A DNA stretch of 46,870 nt, taken from positions 1-46,870 of the forward strand of contig NZ_JABAGC010000024.1 of the NCBI RefSeq assembly GCF_012843905.1. The letters run 5' to 3'. Positions 1 through 8,200 of the stretch are shown in pieces. The DNA comes from Clostridium sp. SM-530-WT-3G. GTDB lineage: Bacteria; Bacillota; Clostridia; Clostridiales; Clostridiaceae. Every line of letters starts with the position of its first letter. Positions within the stretch are counted from its first letter, which is position 1. The position numbers and the translations under genes are program-made. The notes below the pieces were generated by a model. The model was not told the DNA's origin. It did no database searches and saw only the letters and a program-made list of their open reading frames with translations.

Positions 1-26
1 TTTGAGGTGCAATTCCTCTTATTTAC

Positions 27-81
27 TCGACTGAGAGGTCGGTAGACAAAATAATTGTCTACCTCCTACTCGATTGTTTTT
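27..81 (+). terminator. Hairpin with U-run at the left edge
   Basis: GGTAGACAA (41-49) pairs perfectly with TTGTCTACC (55-63) around a 5-base loop. AGG (36-38) and CCT (65-67) extend the stem, and TCGA (27-30) can pair with TCGA (70-73). TTGTTTTT follows directly. This reads as the intrinsic terminator of a transcript entering from the left, or the end of a structured leader. The upstream gene is outside the window. Confidence 0.6.
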
Positions 82-723
82 ACAAATATTAAAGCTAAGT
101 ATTTTTAGTTTGTTCAAAAACATATATATTATACTATGATTAAACCTTTTCTTTTAATAGGGCAAAAATAATTGAGATTATTTAATTTTTAATTTTTTTA
201 CTATAGTATAGATATTAAGTATATTTATATGATTTCTTCTGTAAGTATCAGAATTAGTTAAATCGGAGAATGATTTTCTGTAATTTCTACATAAATATCT
301 TTGCACACCATTTTTTATTTATAACCATATAAGTTCTATTATTATAATGAAAGCAAACTCTACCTTTAGAAAATCCCATTTCTTTAACTCACTATTTAAA
401 ACAGAGCTTAGATAAGAGGTTCATTTACCTTTATATATTTACATAAATTCTCTTTTGTAATAAATAAAATATAATAATATTATAAAAAATATCGAAAAGT
501 ATCTTGATATATTCTTTTTAGTTATATAAAGAGAGTTTGGTGTGACAAGATACGACACTGATATTTTTGATAAAATACTTTATTTTTATATAAAAAAATG
601 TTATGTATATTAAAAATTAAGGACTTTAAAATAAATTAATAAAAATATACCTAATATAAAATTAAAGTTTAAATTTATAGCAATAGACTTATTTAAAATC
701 AGGATGTAAAGTAATAGTCAAGA
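82..723. other. AT-rich intergenic region, nothing recognised
   Basis: About 640 bases without a plausible reading frame on either strand. No riboswitch core, tRNA or repeat could be recognised. It presumably carries the promoter and long leader of the permease gene at 774, but no convincing -35/-10 pair was found. Confidence 0.5.
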
Positions 724-768
724 AGTCGTCCATCTAATTCTTACAAAAATTATGTCGAAAGGACGATT
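724..768 (+). promoter_or_regulatory. Possible SD-sequestering hairpin before the permease gene
   Basis: AGTCGTCC (724-731) can pair with GGACGATT (761-768), eight pairs including one G-U, with a 29-base loop. The right arm includes the GGA of the Shine-Dalgarno AAAGGA (758-763) of the gene starting at 774. The pairing would mask the ribosome binding site. Seen by eye; no energy calculated. Confidence 0.35.
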
Positions 769-773
769 CGGAT

Positions 774-2234
774 ATGGAAGATAAAAAGACAGAAGCTGGT
801 AAGCTTGGTTTAGTTGGACTTATTGCACTTTGTATTAGTGCTATGGTTGGATCAGGGGTATTTGATTTACCTAAAAATATGTCTGCTACAGCTGGTGTTG
901 AAGCTCAAGCAATTTCTTGGGTTATTACTGGTATTGGTATTTGGTTTATTGCAAAAATGTTCGTTATTCTTAGTGATACTAAGCCAGACTTAACTGCTGG
1001 ATTATACAAATATGCTGAAGTTGGTTTTGGACCATTTAGTGGTTTCTTTACTGCATGGGCTTACTTTATTTGTGAATGTGCTGCAAATGCTGCATATGCA
1101 GTTTTAGTTATGAGTACATTAGATTATTTCTTCCCAGGTACATTTACTGGTGGTAATAACTGGCCTTCAGTTATTGGTGCATCTATAATTACATGGGTAA
1201 TTACTGCTTTAGTTCTTCAAGGAGTAAAAGTTTCAAGTGGAATTCAAAAAGTAGCTACAGCTTTCATGCTTGCAGTTGTAGCAGTGTTCTTAGTAACCGT
1301 TATTATGCATTTTAATTTACATACTTTCACTGCTAATGCTAGTGCCACTAGAACTGTTGCTTCATTACATGATACAGCTTTAGGTAGTATACCACATCAA
1401 GTTATGGGTACTATGATGACTACATTATGGTTATTTGGTGGTATTGAAGGTGCTGTTGTTATGTCTGGTAAAGCAAAAGACCAAAAACAAATACCTAAGG
1501 CAACTATTATAGGTTTTATTGTTTGTTTAGCTATGTATGCTGCTGTTGGTATGCTTTCATTAGGTGTATTCACATATGGCCAATTAAGTGCTATGACTTC
1601 ACCATCTACTGCATATATGCTTACAAATTTATGGCATAGTACTATCGGACGTGATGTAATAACTGTTGCATTATTATTTGCAGTTTTCTCAAGTTGGATT
1701 TCATGGATACAAATGTTAGCTGAACTTCCACAACATGCTGCAGAAGATGATGGATCATTCCCTAAGGCATTTGCTAAAGTTTCTAAAAAAGGAGTTCCTG
1801 CATTCTCAATTATTGTAGCAACTGTTATAATTGAAATAGTTATTTTAATTGCTCACTTTGATAGCAATGCATATCAAGCTCTTTTAACTATAGTTGGTGT
1901 TATGACTGTTCCACCATATCTATTCTCATCTATGTATCTACTCAAGATTAGTAAAGATAAGGATAGTGCTGATTTTAGTGGAAATTCAAAACATACTAGA
2001 AATAGTGCATTATTAATTGGTATTCTTTCATTTGCATATATTATATTCATGGGAATTTCAGCAGGTCTTAAAGAAACACTTATTTCATTCATTTTCTATG
2101 CTATAGGTATTCCAGTTTATATGGTAGCTAGAAAACAAAATGGTAAGAGCTTATTTAGTAAAGGTGAAGCTGTATTTGCAATTGTAATTGTAGCAGTTGC
2201 ACTATACGGAGTTTATTTATTAATTAAAGGCTAG
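774..2234 (+). CDS. APC-superfamily basic amino acid/polyamine antiporter
   Basis: Integral membrane protein of 486 aa with about 12 to 13 hydrophobic segments. Its N-terminus carries the GSGVFDLPKNMS element (residues 27-38), which matches the first-helix substrate motif of the APA family (arginine:ornithine, lysine:cadaverine and histidine:histamine antiporters). Length and the TAGLYKYAEVGFGPFSGF stretch after helix 2 also fit this family. It would exchange a cationic amino acid for its decarboxylated or deiminated product; the exact substrate cannot be read from sequence. ATG is preceded by AAAGGA at ten bases. It is single-gene, followed by its own terminator at 2321 and convergent with alr. 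No decarboxylase or arginine deiminase gene is adjacent. Confidence 0.8.
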   Translation: MEDKKTEAGKLGLVGLIALCISAMVGSGVFDLPKNMSATAGVEAQAISWVITGIGIWFIAKMFVILSDTKPDLTAGLYKYAEVGFGPFSGFFTAWAYFICECAANAAYAVLVMSTLDYFFPGTFTGGNNWPSVIGASIITWVITALVLQGVKVSSGIQKVATAFMLAVVAVFLVTVIMHFNLHTFTANASATRTVASLHDTALGSIPHQVMGTMMTTLWLFGGIEGAVVMSGKAKDQKQIPKATIIGFIVCLAMYAAVGMLSLGVFTYGQLSAMTSPSTAYMLTNLWHSTIGRDVITVALLFAVFSSWISWIQMLAELPQHAAEDDGSFPKAFAKVSKKGVPAFSIIVATVIIEIVILIAHFDSNAYQALLTIVGVMTVPPYLFSSMYLLKISKDKDSADFSGNSKHTRNSALLIGILSFAYIIFMGISAGLKETLISFIFYAIGIPVYMVARKQNGKSLFSKGEAVFAIVIVAVALYGVYLLIKG

Positions 2235-2320
2235 ATTTTCTTAAGTATATAATTACTGAATAAAAAGATTATATTGAAAACATAATTAATAATAAATTTA
2301 AGTGAAAAGCTTAAAAGGGT

Positions 2321-2373
2321 AAGGCTGTCATATAACTTATTTGTAGTTAGTTGTACGACAGCTTTATTTAATT
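2321..2373 (+). terminator. Intrinsic terminator of the permease gene
   Basis: AAGGCTGTCATATAAC (2321-2336) pairs with GTTGTACGACAGCTTT (2350-2365) with three G-U pairs, followed by ATTTAATT. Confidence 0.75.
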
Positions 2374-2390
2374 GATGTATTAAAATAAAA

Positions 2391-2434
2391 AAATACCTAA
2401 GGACTTAATTGAATAAATCCTTAGGTATTTTTAT
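2391..2434. terminator. Bidirectional terminator between permease and alr
   Basis: Perfect 13-bp stem AAATACCTAAGGA (2391-2403) with TCCTTAGGTATTT (2418-2430). A T-run follows on the plus strand, and the A-run on the left gives a T-run on the minus strand, so it serves both convergent genes. Confidence 0.85.
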
Positions 2435-2451
2435 TATTAGAAGATCTATTA

Positions 2452-3618
2452 TTATAAATTAAGAGTATTTACTACTTTTATAGGAGTATTATTTTTCATA
2501 TATACTTTAGGAATTCTATGTTTGAACATGCAAAGTACTTCATAATTTATAGTATTTAAAGATTTGGCTAAGTCATCTGCATCAAGTTTTAAAGAACCAT
2601 CTTTCCCAAGAAGAATAACTTCATCTCCAGTTTTAACTTCACCAACATCAGTAACATCTATCATAAACTGATCCATACAGATTCTACCTACTACAGGAGC
2701 AAATTTACCATTAATTAGTACTTTGGCACCAGGCATAAATAATCTAGTGTAACCATCAGCATAACCTATAGGAATTGTGGCAATTCTGCTTTTTCTTGTA
2801 GTTTTAAATGTTCTTCCATAGCTTATATACATATCTTTATCCATATCTTTTACATGTGCAACTTTTGCTTTCAATGTTAAAGCAGGTTTTAAAGGTAGGT
2901 TAGACTTTATTACATCATCCGAAGGATAATATCCATAAAGTATTATTCCTGCTCTTACTGCGTCAAGATAAGTTTCAGGCATATCCATTATAGCTCCGCT
3001 GTTTGAGACATCGTGCATTGGAATATTTACATCAAGATCAGTAAGTGCATTAGAGAAATCCATATATTTTTTAAATTGTTCAAGAGTATAAGTTTTATCT
3101 TTTTCATCAGCAGTAGAGAAGTGGGTAAACATTCCTTCAATTTGTATTCCAGGAAGTTTTGAGATTTCTATAACATCTTGTAGTGATTGTTCGTTTGGAA
3201 TAAAACCAATTCTACCCATTCCAGTGTCTAAAGCTATATGAATTTTTGCTTTTTTATTCATAGAAACTGCTATGTCAGATAATTCTTTTGCATGATCTAA
3301 ATCATATACAGTTTGTTCAATATCATAATTAATAAGTTCTTCACCTAAGTAAGAAGGAGTATATCCAAGAATCATAATTGGTGCTGTTATATTATTTTTT
3401 CTAAGTTCAATTCCTTCAGTGAGAACTGCTACTGCAAGTCTTGAAGCGCCATTTTCAAGTAAAGTAGGTACTACATTTACAGCACCGTGACCATAACAAT
3501 CAGCTTTTACTACAGCTATTACTTCTTTGTTGCCAGCTAGCCTTTTTATATTCTTCATGTTGTATGCAATTGCATCTAAATCTATTTCAGCCCATACAGG
3601 TCGAAGTATCTTTTCCAT
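2452..3618 (-). CDS. alr: Alanine racemase
   Basis: PLP-dependent fold-III racemase interconverting L- and D-alanine, supplying D-Ala for peptidoglycan; cytoplasmic. The PLP-lysine motif [10 protein letters not shown] lies about 40 residues from the N-terminus, and GYADG and GRICMDQ elements of the C-terminal domain are present. The ISYGRTF stretch is where the second catalytic base (tyrosine) is expected. The chosen ATG at 3618 has AAGGTGG (3627-3633) eight bases upstream, giving 388 aa. A longer GTG start at 3630 would lie inside that Shine-Dalgarno and is rejected. Monocistronic, convergent with the permease; a MocR-type regulator lies directly upstream on the same strand. Confidence 0.95.
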   Translation of the reverse strand: MEKILRPVWAEIDLDAIAYNMKNIKRLAGNKEVIAVVKADCYGHGAVNVVPTLLENGASRLAVAVLTEGIELRKNNITAPIMILGYTPSYLGEELINYDIEQTVYDLDHAKELSDIAVSMNKKAKIHIALDTGMGRIGFIPNEQSLQDVIEISKLPGIQIEGMFTHFSTADEKDKTYTLEQFKKYMDFSNALTDLDVNIPMHDVSNSGAIMDMPETYLDAVRAGIILYGYYPSDDVIKSNLPLKPALTLKAKVAHVKDMDKDMYISYGRTFKTTRKSRIATIPIGYADGYTRLFMPGAKVLINGKFAPVVGRICMDQFMIDVTDVGEVKTGDEVILLGKDGSLKLDADDLAKSLNTINYEVLCMFKHRIPKVYMKNNTPIKVVNTLNL

Positions 3619-3746
3619 AAAAATTACCACCTTAAAATAATATATACTTCAAAAATTACAATGTTGAAATAAATACACATTATGTATCTATTATTTAGAC
3701 ATTTGTCATTAATTATATTGTATTCCTAAAGGTAATTATATGAAAG

Positions 3747-3792
3747 AACCACCAAACTTTAAAATTTAAGTGATGGTGGTTTATGTTTTTTA
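3747..3792. terminator. Hairpin between mocR-like gene and alr
   Basis: AACCACCA (3747-3754) pairs with TGGTGGTT (3774-3781), with inner ACTT/AAGT pairs. On the minus strand it follows the regulator gene at 3815, with TTCTTTC after the stem. On the plus strand it is followed by ATGTTTTTT. Probable terminator of the regulator gene. Confidence 0.6.
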
Positions 3793-3814
3793 TAAATAGA
3801 TTTTTTTGTTTATA

Positions 3815-5362
3815 TTATTTAGATTTCATGAGTTTTATGTTTTTTCCTATTATTTTAAGCCCTTTTTCTATATCTTTATCACTGACTCTGCCAAATCCAA
3901 TTCTAAAACAATTGAATCCTTTTGGTCTTTCAGTTTTATTATTTATGGCGTTAAAATTATTTTTGTCAGTATTTTCATACAGAATTGTATTATTTAAATG
4001 CTTATTAACAGAAGGAGAATATGATTCGTAAAAAATATCTCCAGGCATAAAGATTACATTATCTTTGTAGCATAATTCTAAAAGATGACGTGCATCAATA
4101 TCATCTTTTAGCTTTATATATACATGCAATCCACCTTCACCTGTAACATATTCATAAGGAATATATTTATCTATCATTCTTGTAACGAGTTTAAATTTCT
4201 CCCTATAGTATTTGCGTACATTTTTTACATGTCTGTTAAATGCACCACTTTTTAAATAATAATAAAACACACTTTGGTCTAAGAAGGAAGAATGTATGTT
4301 TCTTCCACGTTTTGCGCTTTCAAGAATATCTATAAGATTTGAATCTGCACATATCCATCCAATTCTAAGGCCAGGAAATAATATCTTTGAAAGACTTCCA
4401 AGGTATATGACTCCATTACCTTCGCCACATAAAGAAGCAATAGGATCTATGGGAGAACTTGAATAAAGAAGTTCTTCATTAAATCCATCTTCAATAATAG
4501 GAACAGAATACTTCATAAATATTTTATATATTTCGTTTCTTCGTTCAGTTTTGGTAACTATACCAGTTGGATTATTGTATGAAGGAATGAGATATCCTAG
4601 CTTTGGAGTATATTTTGATAATGCATCCTCAAGTTCAGAAAGTATAATGCCTTCAGAATCCATAGGAATCTGTATTATTTTTAATCCATACGATTTCATT
4701 ATTTTTAAGGCTGTATTATGAGTAGGCTCTTCGCATATAATTACATCACCAGGTTTTGTAAGGGTAGATATTATTATATCAAATGCCTCTGTAAATCCAT
4801 TTGTAATAAGGATGTCTTTATTAGAAGTATTCACTCGTTTTTCATTCATATATTTAAAAAGGTAGTCAATAAGAGGTTTATAACCCTTAGCATATCCGTA
4901 ATTTAAAAGATTTACTTCTTCATAGTTCCATGCATCTAAAAGAGAACGCTTAAAATCATCCAGATTAAAAAGGTTGCTTTCAGGAGAAATTGATTTAAAT
5001 GAAATCATCCCTTTTTTATATGGAAGCTCTGTCTTTATGATATCTAAGTTTCTTAAACTTTTACCATAATTATTTATTTTTGAAGAATAATCTATAGTGT
5101 GTTCAATACTTTTGTGTTCAGTTTCAATAGATAAGAAGGTACCTATTCCTCTTTTAGTAGTAATAATACCATTGCTTTCTAATTCTTCATATGCAGAAAT
5201 AACTGAATTTCTACTTATATTTAAAAATTTACTTACTTCTCTAGTTGAAGGAAGCTTACTTCCCTTATTTAAAGTACCGTTCTTTATTGCTTGTATTATA
5301 TGATTTTCAATCTGAACGTGAATTGGTTCGTTGCTGTTTAATTTTAGATTAGAAAATACCAA
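3815..5362 (-). CDS. MocR/PdxR-type GntR regulator with aminotransferase domain
   Basis: A 515-aa fusion of an N-terminal GntR winged helix (about residues 1-78, with the LPSTREVSKFLNISRNSVI recognition region) and a class-I aminotransferase fold. The PLP-binding features are intact: YNNPTG (262-267), the GSLSK lysine (Lys326) and GLRIGW. The family uses PLP or a PLP-amino acid adduct as effector; known members control vitamin B6, GABA, taurine or D-Ala-D-Ala ligase genes. Target unknown here; alr downstream on the same strand is a natural guess. Start is TTG with GAGGTG five bases upstream; an in-frame TGA sits just upstream of it, so no earlier start is possible. A direct repeat and a large dyad lie upstream. 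Confidence 0.9.
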   Translation of the reverse strand: MVFSNLKLNSNEPIHVQIENHIIQAIKNGTLNKGSKLPSTREVSKFLNISRNSVISAYEELESNGIITTKRGIGTFLSIETEHKSIEHTIDYSSKINNYGKSLRNLDIIKTELPYKKGMISFKSISPESNLFNLDDFKRSLLDAWNYEEVNLLNYGYAKGYKPLIDYLFKYMNEKRVNTSNKDILITNGFTEAFDIIISTLTKPGDVIICEEPTHNTALKIMKSYGLKIIQIPMDSEGIILSELEDALSKYTPKLGYLIPSYNNPTGIVTKTERRNEIYKIFMKYSVPIIEDGFNEELLYSSSPIDPIASLCGEGNGVIYLGSLSKILFPGLRIGWICADSNLIDILESAKRGRNIHSSFLDQSVFYYYLKSGAFNRHVKNVRKYYREKFKLVTRMIDKYIPYEYVTGEGGLHVYIKLKDDIDARHLLELCYKDNVIFMPGDIFYESYSPSVNKHLNNTILYENTDKNNFNAINNKTERPKGFNCFRIGFGRVSDKDIEKGLKIIGKNIKLMKSK

Positions 5363-5379
5363 ATGCTCACCTCATTTTC

Positions 5380-5397
5380 AGCTTTATAAGCTTTATA
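5380..5397. promoter_or_regulatory. Tandem direct repeat upstream of the MocR gene
   Basis: AGCTTTATA occurs twice head to tail (5380-5388 and 5389-5397), about 18 bases upstream of the regulator start. MocR proteins commonly bind direct repeats, so this is a candidate autoregulatory operator. Inference only. Confidence 0.4.
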
Positions 5398-5464
5398 AAA
5401 ATATAATAAAACATTAGAAATATATTTTTCAATGCTTTAAGCAGTAAAATTATAGCATAGTGTC

Positions 5465-5519
5465 TTTTACCAATTCTAGCACTTAAAAAATAATTAACAT
5501 ATGTGCTATACAGGTAAAA
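5465..5519. promoter_or_regulatory. 55-base interrupted dyad between divergent genes
   Basis: TTTTACC (5465-5471) and TAGCAC (5477-5482) are mirrored by GTGCTA (5503-5508) and GGTAAAA (5513-5519). The two half-sites are each exact and are separated by 5 and 4 bases in the two arms. It lies between the MocR gene and the plus-strand gene at 5714. Candidate operator. The rest of 5363-5713 is AT-rich and holds no gene. Confidence 0.45.
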
Positions 5520-5713
5520 TAATTAATAAATAATACATTTTTAATATAAATAAAACACAAGTTATTTATATGGAAAATTCAAAAATAAAGAATTCTTCAT
5601 AAACAATATTTGTAAAAAATAAATAGAAACATGTTCAAAATCAGTAAAATACAATATAATAGATAAGTGACATTTTAATGTATACATAGATATAACAAAG
5701 GAGAATAAATATA

Positions 5714-6142
5714 ATGGTAGAAATAATTTTAATTATGCTTGTAGTCATAATTATGTTATTGTATTTATTATTTAAATTTGGAATTGCTAAAAGGAGAGTT
5801 ATAGTTACCATAGTTGAAAGCCTTCCTATAGGAATCTTTAAAGATAACGATAAAAGCTATGAAATAGAAAATAGAGTTTATATAAAAGGCACAAGAAAAA
5901 ATGAACTAAATTTAAATAATGAAGATAATAATGGAAATTTTGTTGAGGGCAAGGACCATTTAGAGGAAAGCGAGTACATAGATAAGACAAGTGACAAAAC
6001 TGTATATTGGACACCAAAAGGAAGAACTTATCATATTTCTAGATCATGTTTTGCATTATCAAGAAGTAAGATCATAGTTGAAGGAACAGTTGAAGAAAGC
6101 GAAAAAAATACACTATGCGATTTATGTAAGGATTATTTATAA
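5714..6142 (+). CDS. Membrane-anchored protein with HxxxxC...CxxC C-terminal motif
   Basis: 142 aa. An N-terminal hydrophobic helix (residues 1-24) is followed by a basic KRR stretch, then a charged Asn/Glu-rich linker, then a compact C-terminal module of about 45 residues. This module has the pattern YWTPKGRTYHISRSC and ends CDLC, with His107, Cys112, Cys135 and Cys138. That spacing suggests a small zinc-binding site like those at the end of many uncharacterised Firmicute membrane proteins. Function unknown. AAAGGAG lies ten bases before ATG. It precedes RNase J on the same strand, 160 bases apart, with no clear terminator between them. Confidence 0.6.
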   Translation: MVEIILIMLVVIIMLLYLLFKFGIAKRRVIVTIVESLPIGIFKDNDKSYEIENRVYIKGTRKNELNLNNEDNNGNFVEGKDHLEESEYIDKTSDKTVYWTPKGRTYHISRSCFALSRSKIIVEGTVEESEKNTLCDLCKDYL

Positions 6143-6302
6143 AAATTAAGGAAAAATATAATTATAAAATTATACTTTTCATATAAGATAAAATTTACAC
6201 TTTAATATTTGCTTATATTTTATAGAGATTAGTAAAAACTAAACTTAATAATAGAGTTTATGAAAAACTAATATTATAAATCTATAAATTTGGAGGTATA
6301 TA

Positions 6303-8072
6303 GTGGATACTGAAGCTGAAAAAATTAAAAATGATGATATAGATGAAAATGAAAAAGAAGAAACTTCAAAAAAAGTAAAAAGATATCCGAAGAAAAGAAA
6401 GAAATTATATCCTTTAAAGAATAAAGTAAAGATAATTCCTTTAGGTGGACTTGGTGAAATAGGAAAGAATATAACTGCATTTGAATATAAAGATGAAATA
6501 ATTGTTGTGGACTGTGGTCTTGCATTTCCGGATGAAGATTTGTACGGAATAGATATGGTTATACCTGATGTTACTTATCTTATAAAAAACAAGGATAAGG
6601 TAAAGGGGCTTTTTATAACACATGGTCATGAAGATCATATTGGAGCTGTGCCTTATATTTTAAAGCAGATTAATATGCCTGTTTATGCTACAAAACTTAC
6701 CATAGGTCTTATTGAAACTAAATTAATAGATCATAATATATTAAGTGAGTGTACATTAAATACAGTAAGTGCAGGTAATACTATTAATTTTAAATACTTG
6801 AGAGTTGAGTTTATAGGAACTAATCATAGTATACCAGACAGTACATCCCTTGCTATACATACACCTATAGGAACGATAGTACATACAGGAGATTTTAAAG
6901 TCGATTTTACACCTATTGATAATAAAATAATAGATCTTCAAAGGTATGCTGAATTAGGAAAAAAAGGTGTACTCTTACTTATGGCAGATAGTACAAATGC
7001 ATTGCATAAGGGATATACCATGTCTGAAAAAATTGTTGGAGAAACACTTCAGAATTTATTTGCAAAGGCTAATGGAAGAATAATAGTATCAACCTTTGCT
7101 TCAAATGTACACAGATTACAGCAGATAAGTGATTGTGCTATGAAGTACAATAGAAAGATAGCTTTTAGTGGTAGAAGTATGGAAAAGATATCTGAAGCAG
7201 CAATAAGGCTTGGATATTTGTTTATACCACAAGATATGATAATAAGCTTAGATGATTTAGATAAATATCAAAATGACAGGATTACTATTGTTACAACTGG
7301 AAGCCAAGGAGAATCAATGGCTGCACTTACAAGAATAGCATCATCTACTCATAAGAAAATTCATATTCAAGAAGGTGATATGGTAATAATATCAGCATCA
7401 CCTATACCAGGAAATGAAAAGGCTGTAGATAATGTAATTAATGATCTTACTGAAAAAGGCGCAAATGTTATATATAAAGCAATTGAAGATATACATGTAT
7501 CAGGTCATGCTTGTGAACAGGAGCTTCGTTTAGTTCAGACACTGCTTAAACCAAAGTTCTTTATTCCAGTACATGGTGAATATAAACATCTTTTTGCTCA
7601 TTGTAAAATAGCTCATAGTATGGGAGTACCAAAAGAAAATACTTTTATACTTGATACAGGAGATATATTTGAACTTACAAGAGATAGCGGTAAGATTGTA
7701 GGTAAGGCTCCATCAGGAAGAGTACTTATTGATGGAATGGGAATTGGTGATGTAGGAAATATGGTTCTTAGAGACAGAAAGAACCTTGCTGAACATGGAA
7801 TGCTTACAATTGTAGTGGTAATAGATAAACAGGAGAAGAGCATAGTATGTGGACCTGATATTGTTTCTAGGGGATTTGTATATGTAAGAGATAGTGAAGA
7901 ACTTATGAATGAAATAAGAGAAATAGTACGTAAATGTGTTCAAACATGCTTTGATAATAATATAAGTCAATGGCCTGAAATAAAAAATAGTATAATACGT
8001 GAAGTGGATAAATTTATTTATGCAAAAATGAAAAAGAAACCTATGATTCTTCCAGTTATCATTGAATTATAA
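6303..8072 (+). CDS. rnj: Ribonuclease J
   Basis: Metallo-beta-lactamase/beta-CASP ribonuclease with 5'-3' exonuclease and endonuclease activity, central to mRNA decay and rRNA maturation in Firmicutes. 589 aa. The dinuclear-zinc motif HGHEDH is at 107-112, further metal ligands lie in the TNHSIPDS and HTGDFKVD stretches, and the beta-CASP and C-terminal regions include HVSGHA and PVHGEYKH. A lysine/glutamate-rich extension of about 40 residues precedes the catalytic core, longer than in Bacillus RNase J1. GTG start with GGAGGT five bases upstream. Ends in a strong bidirectional terminator shared with feoB. Confidence 0.95.
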   Translation: MDTEAEKIKNDDIDENEKEETSKKVKRYPKKRKKLYPLKNKVKIIPLGGLGEIGKNITAFEYKDEIIVVDCGLAFPDEDLYGIDMVIPDVTYLIKNKDKVKGLFITHGHEDHIGAVPYILKQINMPVYATKLTIGLIETKLIDHNILSECTLNTVSAGNTINFKYLRVEFIGTNHSIPDSTSLAIHTPIGTIVHTGDFKVDFTPIDNKIIDLQRYAELGKKGVLLLMADSTNALHKGYTMSEKIVGETLQNLFAKANGRIIVSTFASNVHRLQQISDCAMKYNRKIAFSGRSMEKISEAAIRLGYLFIPQDMIISLDDLDKYQNDRITIVTTGSQGESMAALTRIASSTHKKIHIQEGDMVIISASPIPGNEKAVDNVINDLTEKGANVIYKAIEDIHVSGHACEQELRLVQTLLKPKFFIPVHGEYKHLFAHCKIAHSMGVPKENTFILDTGDIFELTRDSGKIVGKAPSGRVLIDGMGIGDVGNMVLRDRKNLAEHGMLTIVVVIDKQEKSIVCGPDIVSRGFVYVRDSEELMNEIREIVRKCVQTCFDNNISQWPEIKNSIIREVDKFIYAKMKKKPMILPVIIEL

Positions 8073-8115
8073 TATATAGTCAAAAGAAGAGTTTTTGAAT
8101 AAGAATATACAACAT

Positions 8116-8155
8116 AAAATAATCGTTGCCACAAATGGTAACGATTATTTTATAT
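8116..8155. terminator. Bidirectional terminator between rnj and feoB
   Basis: AAAATAATCGTTGCCA (8116-8131) pairs with TGGTAACGATTATTTT (8136-8151), 16 pairs with one wobble and a 4-base loop. U-runs occur on both strands. Confidence 0.9.
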
Positions 8156-8200
8156 GAGAATAAACTTAATATTAATTGAGATATAGATTATTAAATAATT

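Noticed and set aside
1..30. GAGGTGCAATTCCTC resembles a tRNA T-arm or the start of a lysine riboswitch
   Set aside because: Only four pairs form, no acceptor stem or CCA follows, and none of the other conserved L-box or tRNA elements are present in the window.
1874..2092. Minus-strand frame inside the permease gene
   Set aside because: Shadow of the intact plus-strand membrane protein; no ribosome binding site and no protein-like composition.
3783..4031. Plus-strand frame opposite the MocR gene
   Set aside because: Phe/Leu-rich antisense shadow lying entirely over the intact regulator; same for 4718-4906 and 5097-5303.
6325..7970. Several minus-strand frames across RNase J
   Set aside because: All are antisense to a clearly conserved gene and lack start signals.
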